From Varroa destructor (Eukaryota; Arthropoda; Arachnida; Mesostigmata; Varroidae): a DNA stretch of 64,000 nt. The stretch spans positions 13,936 through 77,935 of the forward strand of contig NW_019211454.1 of NCBI RefSeq assembly GCF_002443255.2, written 5' to 3'. Under the pieces are notes generated by a model. The model made no database searches and was not told the origin of the DNA. It saw only the letters and a program-made list of their open reading frames with translations. The position numbers and the translations under genes are program-made. Shown one piece after another: positions 39,056 through 51,000 of the stretch (its first letter is position 1; each line of letters starts with the position of its first letter).

Positions 39056-42000
39056 GTGGGTAGAAATCATAAATAAGTAAGAAGAAAGGGTAAAATCGCC
39101 GCTTTTATTCGGTCCTTATCTTTATTACAGTAACGTTATTGTGTAATTGAATAAACGATGAATTGACGACTTGTTAAGTAATTTACATCATACTTCCTAT
39201 CAACTTTAGATAGACCTGAACACATATTTGCCGTTAAGCTAAGTGTTTAGCATTGGAATAAAGTCGGATTGACCAGTAAATTAAATTTGCAATTTATTCA
39301 ACTTTACCTTTTCCGGCATTCGTAAGGTTTGAATCCGTTTTCTACGTTTTTGTCGTAGAATGCCTAATAAAGAATTTGACACACATAGCTGTATCTGAAC
39401 TATATCGACAAACATATTGTCATATTTTCACACTAAACATATGAACCCGGTAGTAATAAAGTGATAGAATAATCAAATAGCTAGAAAGATCAGATTGCAT
39501 CCAGCCCAGAAATCTACCAGACAGTCTGTCTTGAAGTAAGGGTGTTAAAATTGCGTTCAATGTTATACTTAAATCACTGACTGCATCAGGAGGAGGTAGT
39601 TTTGGCTATTCAGTGATTATAAAAGGTACCGCAGTTATCGACGACCATATCTCGACGAGCCATTACTCTTTTTTAAACTACTTTCCACCAGCGGCAGCAA
39701 ATGTAAGAACTACGATTGAACCTAATAGGTTCTCGAAAAAGCACTGTAAGTCCCCTGCGAAAGATAGGAATGTCCACTGCCAGGTTGACTATAAAAGCAG
39801 TTATACGTAGGATATTTTCCGGACTACCGGAAGTTGGGGGGGGGCACAGCAAAACACACACAAAGGTTAGGTTATATATCGACGAACGAACTCATTGGTT
39901 CATCCCAGGATAACGTACGTGACGGCCTTACGACAAATATAACATAGATTTAAGCCAACAGTTTAGCTGGAGATCTTCTTTAACATTAAAGGCGCCTACA
40001 GTGGTCTCGAAATACTTCGCCATTAGTAGGCACTGGAAATACTTAGCTTAAGTAGAAAGCCAGTTTATTCTATAAATTATGAACACGAACCAAAGACTCA
40101 TTGATTTCGATCACTGATGACTATGAATGCCCGCGAAACAAAAGAGGACATCTCACAGTTAAACATGGCAACGGATATTCCTGAGAGGTCCCTAAAGAGA
40201 GGCTTCATGAGAATTATCATCAGGAATGATTCTCCTGAATGTTTTTCAGGCAGAGCCAAGACATCTGTGCCGAAGTATACTTGACCGAGAAAACTGCCAG
40301 ATACATTAGGAGTTAGAACAACAGAGATAATGGGAATTTATAACGAAACATTATGCGTCATTATAAAAATCCTGCAAATTATCATCAGTTATTTTAAAGT
40401 TGCCCTTCTCTTATAATGACGTAGTTTACGTTTTACATTGGCGTTAGCAGCTTGATTGGAGAGGAATAGGTAGAATGATACTTTGGAACGAAACAGTGAC
40501 CACAAAGCATTAAAGAAATTGATAATGGAAAATGGTACGTCATTGTCTTTTTTTTGTAGAACATGTTATCTCAAATACCTACTGAAAAGATCTAGTTGTC
40601 GTGAGCTCAATGGAATTATTTGGTAAGACTACTAGAATCAATAAACACTGTACATAGCGAGCAGACCACCAACCGTCGATCTATGTTGACTGTACAGCCT
40701 AGCAACTTCCGAGGTTGAACTTTTGCGACTTAGATCAATTGCATTAGATTTGTATATTTTAGATTGCTTTATTTTGCAAAGCTGAAACTTCTCGGCATTG
40801 ATACCTCCGCTAAAGACCTTGACTGTGGATGGTACGACCGATTTGATTGTACTACGAGAAGCAAATATAATCATATATATTCACGCCGGCCAAACGTAAA
40901 GCAATGAACTGATATTAGGAACTTTTAAAAGTACCCTTCACGATTTATGTGGCAATAATTCATCAAGCGACAATGCGAGCTTCCTACGGTAAATTCTGCA
41001 ATGTGGTCAGTTAATCGACTTAAGAAGTTGATGAACTAGCTATTTTAACTTATCACACGCATTTGCAATGGCTCGCGTTGCATTTGATTGAATCCTACTG
41101 TCTAGTGGACTTAAAGCTCCGACGGAAAAGTTATTTTATTAGTTTTACATGAAAGTCAAAGTTGTAAACGCTAACTCACGTGATGCCGTGGTTCACTTGA
41201 TTCACGGTAACCGTCAAATGGACTACAAGGATAGTATTTATAAGCGTTTACTGCCATACCCGAGAAATTTCTTGTACAGATTGAATCCTGGTACTGGACA
41301 TCTGAGTTAGATACCTTATTTACCTATATCGCTACAGCCAAATAGTTAATATAGAATGAAGCAATTGGTGGCAATATTTTTCTCAATGGAGCTGGGAAGC
41401 AGCGATATCCGTCGGCTAAAACCAACAAACAACCGAACACATTTTAAATAATTTAATTTATTTTCTTTACTTAAGTAGATTTTGTAGTTTTAACAATACA
41501 CTGTTAATAAAACTCTTCGTTAAGGCAAATATTGTTTATGAAATTAATTTATGCCCGAACAGCAATAGGGACTTCTTCTGTAGGGACGGGTATAATTCGA
41601 ATGACAGAACGGTACTCCAGCGTTATGGTAATACAACTCTTGGATCAAAGACTTGCCATCTATGCATAAAGGAAAACCACTCTAACTCTAAAATTTAGCT
41701 AATAGTGTTTTTTTACATTGACGATCGTTATTGTTTTGCAAATATCCATCTATCAAGATCGTAGTGTTTAATGAGATGCATAGAATTTAATCAAAACCTT
41801 AGTTTTTCACGACTATCTCAAAATTCGTCCTACGATCATGTTTTCATTATAAGAGTTGTATGTTACAAAAATATCTACCTCTGTAGTATCAACATTAGTA
41901 TGGGCATTTACTGAAAAGATGATTTTTATTGAGGATCATATCGGGGCTTAAAATAAAAAAGTGATACCGGTAACGTAATTTAACAGTGTTTGAGGTGTAC

Positions 42001-45000
42001 AAATATTGAAAAATTGATTTTTGATATACCAGCAGCACATGGTTTCTAACTGAAGCAATACTGTATAATTCATTCACAGAGATCGAGTTCTGTTGGGTTT
42101 TATTGTACATCCTATGGTCGAGAGATTGAACAATCTTTTGTTACAGGAGCCGCGCACGACCGGGAAACCTACCAATAGACTCCGGCACTCCTAATGGTAG
42201 TGGCAGCCTGCCCCGGACGAATGGAATCCCCTCACTTACAGGAGGGCCTCCTTCAGCCCCGATACTTTCTAGCGGACCCCGCGCGCAACGGGGCCATTCG
42301 ACCGACTTTTCATCTGAGGAACTACGAGGTCGCCCAAGAGAAATCATCGTCGGGGGAGGGCCTCCGCAGAGTTATCGCAGGGTCCAATCAACAGAAAACA
42401 GACAACACCGCGATATTATGCAGAATGCTCAAAAGTTGACCTTCGAAGATGGTTGGTACTACTGTATTACAATTACTCGTTGCAACAAGCTAGACTAGAA
42501 ATTTTCTACCTTCTTAGTTGTTCTCTTATTGCCTTACACAAGCCCGTGGGAGCCTCAAGCTGAGGTTCGTTATGGCCTTTGCGCATTCACTGCTTCAACA
42601 TACTCATCTCGCGGAGGTAAAACCCAAATATATATTTCTATGGGCGTTGTCTGTGGTTAGATGTTAAGATAATATGAAGAAATTTTTACAACTTAGGCTT
42701 TCAGAAGTTTCAAGCCGCCGTAGAGAGTTCACACTTCTCTCGGATTTTCATAATACGATCTGGGATTAGCTTACAATTTCCTTATAACTTATTATATAAC
42801 TTTAGGTTGATAGTCTTTCTCGAGAACTACAGTAAGTCTACCAGATAAGAATATGCACAGACAAGCAAAATGGACATACTTTGTTTTTTGGTTTAACATC
42901 AGAAGTGAGTAGCGGAGAATATACGCAACTTATTTCTCCTGTTTCCAATTAAAGTATATATCATTATTGCTTATGGTCTTCTTCTATTTAAATAGTAACT
43001 TACTCCGCTGCTGTAAAAGTCTAGGGTACGAGAGTATACATAGTTTCGAAAAACAATCTCGACACTATATTGAGATTTGAATAGCTTTTCCAATGAATAG
43101 GTTGCTGGGATTTTGAAAAACTCCAAAAAATGGTGATCTATAGGGGCACAGTTTGGCGAGTGAACAATAAAGAGTCCTCAGTTGTCTTTCCAATTCTTGT
43201 ATTCTTCCGCCTTAATTCTTGTTGTGTCAAATTAAGCGTTGTCGTACAATAAGAGTGGTTTAACTCTGTTCATTGATCTTGGTTGCGTAGTGCGGATTTT
43301 TTTTTTATCATTTCCAATTGTTGACAGTACACTTTAGCCGTAATCGACAAACCAGACTTATTAAAGTGTATTAGATAGCTTAGTAAAGCAACCCAACCAG
43401 GAAATTAGGCAAGGCCCCCACCGACCCCGGGCCTATCACCCGATGTCTAGTTGACATCATATAAAAAACAATAGAGGCAAATATTAACAGAATAGTTGCG
43501 GCCAAAATTGAGTGAAAAAATTTTTCTAATTCCAAGTGTACTTTGCGTGAAAGCCGGCTAACAAAGATGGCCGTAGAAAGAATACTCCAGGAAGCCAAAA
43601 GACAGGAAACCAGGAACCAATGGTCGAAAGGGCTGTGCACACTAATTCTGCTGAACGTGGGAAATGTCTCTCTTAACTGAAAAGTTGTCATGGGAGCCAC
43701 GAGACAGAAGGAAGCGTGCATGCAAAGACTAACTGTTTCCTATCTTAGCAATGAGATGGCGATGCATGAGCATAAAACCTGCATCATAACCGCAGAGATC
43801 TCATTGTGCTAATGTCGATATTAGAAGTTCTACTGTAAAATATGACATACAACGACGTCATAAAATTAGTTAGGCGCGGGGGGGGGGGGGGTAGACGATC
43901 CCTCATGTAGACGAGTTAGCTGTCCTAGTCATAGCACGTGGCGTAGCTCGTCAAATGCACGATAGACATTTAGGAAGGGTGGTTGCATGGAGTATGCTTG
44001 GTGAAAGTAATAAAAAGAGGGCCCGATCTAGAAAATGACAGAAGGTGCGGACCCGGTTAGTGAAGTAGCCCTTAAATGCATTCACAGCTCCGTTGGTTGT
44101 AGAACGTAGAAATTTTGAATAAGAAAACTAAGAATAGAATACAAGGTTTATACCGCCACTGTAGTTCCATGACGGGAGTCACATTCTTCAATCACTCAAT
44201 ATTTCGGATTTTCTGCGGCTTAGCACAACTCATCTGCTAAAAGCTCGAGAGAATCTAAGTGAATAATTTTAGATTTTAAAGAGCGCAAGTGCGTCTAGAA
44301 CGCAAGAAAATGTAGCGACGTTTCGTACTAAGTGACTTGATCTGCAGTAAGATCTCCAGGATAAATGTTCTACTTTTTAAAACATGATGATTTCAATGAC
44401 TTTTAAAATGAAAAACATACTAAAGATTAACGTGAAAAAATAACAATCAGACGCAGCGTAAAAGTAAAAAATATTTAAGAAATTGAAACAATTCGAAAAA
44501 TTGAATTAGCATTTTTGTGGTAACTGATGCTTTACAATAGGCAATGACGAAAGAAAAATACGGTAAACGATGCCTTCTTCAACTAACTGGTTAATTTAAA
44601 ACCCTTATGAAGTGCTGACACTTGGCGTAAGAAATCCTATGGATATGCATCAGTTGTCAAGATATTAATTTCTTGCTCATAATGAACACTGCCTTGCGTA
44701 AAAGTATAGTCAATGATATTGTGTTACTGACACAACATATGTTTATATAAACATATTGGTTACAAAAAAGAGTTCGCTTTTGTGGCCAAAAACGTAACAA
44801 TCTACACAAAGGTTACCGATGTTTAATCAGGCTAATGCGAAACAGGTGTAAAACTGGCATCAAAATTACACGAAATGCGATGATACAATAGTGCGGTTTT
44901 GGCTATTAAGCTTGATATTGCAATGGCTAAGCAATGGTCATACTAAACTTTAGCTTTACAAAAAAAATGTGTTTGCGTAAGGTAAAATGCTAAAATTTCG

Positions 45001-48000
45001 TTAGTTTGCATTCAATTAGATTGCATACCAATAAGCCTTAAGGTTAGATTTTTGATAAACGGGGACATTTTTGCAATCCTCTTTGAGAAAAGACAAGGTG
45101 ATAAGTTTTTGTTCATTACTATTTCATAATCATGCTTAGCCTCAATTAAATGTCTTTTGGTTTATTGTTGTTGAGTTTCCGACTTTTGAGTTGTGGTTAA
45201 GAAAATGCAAATATATGTTGCCAAGCATGATTTTGTAGTTTGTAATCTAAACGCTAAGGTGTATGTATTTGGTTGTCATTTTGCAGGAACAATCTTTAAG
45301 GACGTAGACCCAACGTCCCTTCTCCGATTGGAAGATCTTGGAACAGGAACGTGTGGTCATGTAGTGAAGATGCAGCACGTGGCTAGTGGGCGTGTTATGG
45401 CCGTAAAACAAATGCGAAAAAGTGGAGTTCCAGAAGAAAACAGACGAATCTACATGGATCTCGATGTGGTTCTTCGTTGCACCGACTGTCCACACATTGT
45501 TCACTGCTACGGGTATTTCGTTACCGATTCCGAGGTATGTCGTTTCAAAACAAACTATCGTCCACAAGTTTAAGCGCTAATGGAAGTATTCTATTGCCTT
45601 GACACTTAATCCGTTTATTCCTATGCCAGGATTTGTTCATCAAACTTTCCCGGATCATTTTCATCATTAACGATTGATTTTTCTCCACCCTGGATTTATG
45701 AGAAATCGTAATGGAGTCGTAGCATATCTGAACTTGACATATGTACGTTGTTCGTATTTGTTGTATTTTTTTTTTAATTTAATGTAATTTCTTAAACAAT
45801 TGTTTAATTTATCCTATCTGCGTTTATAATTTTAGCTTAAAACTAATTACATTCATAGCATTCAAGGACATCATTAAAGCCTAGAAGCTTCATACGAAAT
45901 TTTAAATATATATATATGTATAATGGTTACGTTTGCTGACTTGGTTAACACCAAATTTTGTTTCGTATAGACAGTTCCTAGCAACTGGACCAGCGAATAT
46001 GGTTAAATCTTATAATTACATACTTTCATAGGCTCTGCGGCTTAGCTGTATAGTTTAGCGTGCTATGGTAATACTATATATATATTATTCCTATCCTAGT
46101 TTAATTAAAAATCCTACAATTAAAAACAATGAGTCAAAGTGTTGCTCGTCGAGTTTATCTTTTTGCTATAATGTTTAGCTAACACTTGTCATAGATGCAC
46201 TAAGTATTGACACCAGTCGAGCAGATACATTTTCTTATTAACCATAAATAGAAGGGACCCGTCAGTTTTTCACTATCTGTAGTACATCATATGACTGGGC
46301 TCCCTGCCCTTCGTGCGGAATCTAATCTATCGAAAGAGAAGCTTTGATTTAGCTACAACTTGGCGAAGGTTATAATATAATGAATAGTGAACATATCCAA
46401 GTTCTGGCATATCATTTTCTATATGAAAAAGCTCAAGTTCTTGTTTAATACGCTCTAAATGTGTATATGCAGGTAGAAGCTAGCAGGATGAATGTTCACT
46501 ACTTCTATCATATGCCAAGAAAAACAGTTTTAACGTAGAGGTTAAGCCTTGATATTCAAATTATATATTCAATGATTCTGGAATCATTGAATCATCCACA
46601 TAAGCGTGCAATACACCATATAGACTTTGTTTATTGACTGAAATGATTGTACATGTGCAGGTATGGATCTGTATGGAATTAATGACATCGTGCATTGAGA
46701 AACTTCAGAGGCTACGGAGTCATGAGCCGGTGCCTGAACAGATGCTTGGGTACATCTGTGTATCTGTTGTGAAGGCTCTTAACTACCTCAAAGACAAGCA
46801 CGGTGTCATTCATCGAGATGTCAAACCTAGCAACATCCTTTTGGACCGAAACGGTTTGTAAGGTTTCTTAGCCACCTAAAGCCGGTACTAGTTAAACTAG
46901 TTATAAAATTTATTAACTTCTCCTGACTTGTAAGAAATGTTGAGTATACAATTGCCAACACAAAGTACTTTATGATTCTTAGTAGCGCTAGTGACAACAA
47001 TGATGATTATCTTTAATTATATTACGTGAAACCTAGTGTAAAGCCGAACGTCAGGTTTCCAGATAAAGTTGTCGGACAGTGGAATGCACGTCGATAAAAT
47101 CATCTTAAAAACAATAGATTGAGGATTAACAGATATGGGATCAAATTATCTGCCAGGCTGCCCATTTATGAATATAATCTAAAGCCATTCGATCGTAAGC
47201 TGCTTTCCCCGAGAACAAATGGTATAACTTAGTGTATTTCTATTACCTTGACCAAGCCGTGGTTACCTATAGCCTGTTTCAGACAGTTAATGGGCATCAC
47301 CATGTTCGAAAGGGTATTATTATGCGTAAGTCGCGAGACTGTAGATGAGTTTTGTCAACAAAAGCTGAGCTGTACAAAAATAGCTATGCTTTGTATGCCC
47401 ACGGCGAAGCCGAACGACATCATTAGCAACGGCTCAGAATATTTGTAGCACGCTTCTTTGAAAAACAATTTATGGCCGAAGTGTGCATTATTACATTTTT
47501 TAAAACCTTCTAAAAAATTCTATAACACACATCACAATTTCGTTAAGCGCGTCTTGTAGGCGGTCTCGCGGATGTAGATCGTAATTAAAGTTCGTATGTT
47601 AAATCAAATATTTTCCAAAAGACAAATTATCAGGAAGTAAAAGGTATAAACTTTAGAGTAAAAATGTTTTTTTTTTATTTACTTAAAATGACGGATTGGT
47701 TGATTTTTCATGACAAAAAGTTTTTGCAGAGATGTCAGAAAACGGTAGCATTTAAAAGATATTTGCTGCATCAATGAGTACCAACTGCGTTTTTTATTAA
47801 AAATCTAGTTTAAAACTCGTTTTCTGACCGATCTATATGAGCTGACCTTTCAAATACACTGCAATTAAAAACTCATTGCCTGCGTCCAGATGGAGTTAAA
47901 ACCTTTTTGTGGCCCTGCATAATACAGGAATAATTTAAACGGTAGATATAACCTACCATCTTAACTTTTCTAAAAGTATACTTATCTTGATCTTCCCATA

Positions 48001-51000
48001 ATCATTTACAATAATGTATATGTATGAAAAATTGTTATGCAATAATTGTTGTAGTGTATCTGACAAATATAAATACATTTTACTGAACCGATAATATAAC
48101 ATTGAGGAAGTAGTGGACAATGTGAGTATCGAATAATTTTCAAACTGTGCGCCATTAGCAGACAACAAGATGTTTACGTTGTTTTTTTATAAGCTGATCG
48201 AGTATTACCGAAGAATAATGAGTTTGAGGGGCAAATATATAGTTTGCTTATGAAATAATTATATTTAGGTAATTTCTTAATTATTTATTTTAACCATATA
48301 ATGCTTAATAATTAAGTTTCTAAGGGCTTAGAGGACTCTAATGCAATTACTAAAAAATTATTCAAAGTGCTAAGTAAGAAAGCTTTAACGAAACAAGAGT
48401 TTACAGCGGTTCAGTCATTTTAAGAAAGAAGATTGAGAGGTTAAGGATTACGGAGAAGGCGAATACACCTTTAGGACCTCAAGCAAAAGACCGGATTTAC
48501 GCGATCACGGAAGTTTGTGAGCAAAGTGAGCATGAACGGTGCGCTCTTTGTCAGCTTTGTTTGCTTGAAATGGTAATAAAAAAAATGTAGGTTCCTCATG
48601 AACTGTGTCCTCCTTAGATGGAAACAAACGCGGTGCATTCTAAAGACAAGTTGCACAATTAGTACCAGCAAAAAATAACACCTGGAATACACCATCGTTA
48701 TATGACGAAAAATTCCGGCCGCAGCTTTGATAAATAAAACTTTTGTTTGAGGTCCAAAAGTGCAGTCACCTTGCCCGTGGAATTCAACTTCCCAGTTCGA
48801 CTATACCAGTGATAAACTGTTGCTTCACTAAAGGCGTCTTTGTACAGGCTTTTGATAAACATGGCCTTTGCTTTATAGAAACAAAAACCTAATCATTAAC
48901 ATTTTAGCAGTAAACAATATCGTTGCTTCTAAAATAATTATTCTTCAATGCCCGTCAATTAAGTCAGTCAATTTACACAGACTTTTCTTGTACTAACTGC
49001 AAACGATCTAATTTTATATATATAATATAATAATAATAAATATATATATAATAAAAATCTAACTTAAAAAAATTACGAGTAAGGGTGAACTTACACTCAA
49101 TTGAACTTATAATAGTAAGAAGACATCTCAGCAGTTGTTGTGATGTGTCATAAGGAGGCCTCGTTTCATAATTTTTCGATTTCTCCGTATGCATAATATT
49201 ATTTAGATTAATCCAGTATCATAAACAGGTCAAACCAAACTTAATCCTTTTAAACGGTTTTCTCATGTGTCTACATTTGTTTTTTCTTTTTGCTTTAAAA
49301 TGTGGTAAAAATACTTACAAACGACAGAAGTTGTTTAATTGGTAGTGATTTATTTGGATAATGTGTTGTACCATTAATGTGCAGGAAACGTGAAATTGTG
49401 TGATTTTGGAATCGCGGGTCAACTGGTTGAATCAAAGGCGAAAACGCAGAGCGCCGGTGTAGCAGGTTACATTGCTCCAGAAAGAATTGACCCGGAACGT
49501 GTCGGTAGGAACTATGACGTCCGCGCAGATGTTTGGAGCCTAGGTAAGGAGTGAAGTTTGCGGCGAAAGACCCTTGAACCGGATTTGTCTAATCACAAAT
49601 GTATGAATTCTCAACGTAGTGTTTCTTCGTTTGTTGCCGTGTCATACTCTTTGCATACTCCTGCATTGGGGATACAAATTTGTAATGAAATTGTAATGAA
49701 AGATGAATAAAACCATTATTTAGGGCAATATTTTTTTATAAATAATTAATTAGGGCCTATAGCAATGCAGAAGTCGCTGTGGGCAAGATTTAAAGAGTGG
49801 GCTTTACAATAGTATCGCTCCAAGTTCAGGCCCAGCTTTTAAAATAAAGGGCCTCTGCAGTTACTTCATATCGACGTAGATCTTTTCTCAAGAATGCACC
49901 ATTACTGTTACCTAAATGATTCAGTTTAAGTAAATCAGGAAGTAAACTCGGAAGTAAATCAGGAGCTTAGTATTGTGAATTTGCGGCGAAGAGTGGATAA
50001 GTGGTGCTATCACCTATGGTATTTTTGTAGATAGGTTTCCTAAAATGAGCCAATAGCGCAGTTTAGATACACTGATAGATTTAAAAACGCCATGAATTAT
50101 AATATTTATTTAATTATCTATTATATAAGAAGGTCAGTCTTCCCAATCTCAATTACAGTATACTTCTGTTTCGTGCGAAATCATTCGGAATGCTTTGGCC
50201 ATCTGTATGAAATTGTAATATAACATAGTATGAATGTTTCAAGAGGCTAATGCGACTTTTTTAGTAATTTCATCCTCATAATTGATTACTTTAATCAGCT
50301 TGGATACGTAACATTGACAGAAGGGTGTCCCTGACAAACAAAAAGTTTTTACTAGGCAGAGATTAAAGCTCCGCCGTCGCATTGATTTTTCGCATGCCTG
50401 TAGAACGTATTTGGAAGCAGAACTTTCCAATTTTTGGCTCTTAATTTCGTTAAGTAATTTTAACTGGCGTTTTTTAGAATTTTTTTTCGTAGATTCGACA
50501 ACTACCTCTAGCCGGTAGTTAGTTTTAATTATCTAAGATTAAACTTGCGATATTTTCAACTATTAGTAATTCATAGTTCCTGTACACTTATTTCAGGCAT
50601 TGCTCTTGTGGAACTTGCTACCGGCCGTCATCCGTACGCATCCTGTACAACCGACTTTGAGCTACTCGTCAACGTTCTTGAACGGGTAACACGATTATGC
50701 TGTATTTCAAATTATATGACTTCCAAAAAAACTATTTAATTTTGAAAATTTAGACTGCCTCATAAGAACATATTTTTTTTGTTTATTTTTTACTTATTTA
50801 TTTTTATTACAGTCTATTAACTTCCCGAAATTAATAACGATTTTATTTATTAAAGATAATGACTCAACTTTTATCCCTTTAAGGCTCAAAAAACGATATG
50901 GATCTTCTCTACCTTGATACATGCATTATAATTTCGGTTTCCAGAACAGGCAGCGTTGACTTTGTACTAACATCGAAAAGTAGGGGTGCTATTATATGCT

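Noticed and set aside
42194..42439. 81-codon ORF in another + frame, and a 68-codon - strand ORF, over the same GC-rich block
   Set aside because: The frame that aligns with MKK7 and matches both splice phases is different; these are shadows of exon 2.
45193..45286. Extension of the kinase frame upstream to an ATG at 45193
   Set aside because: The stretch has intron-like composition and a good acceptor ends at 45286; exon 2 joins there in phase with homologous sequence.
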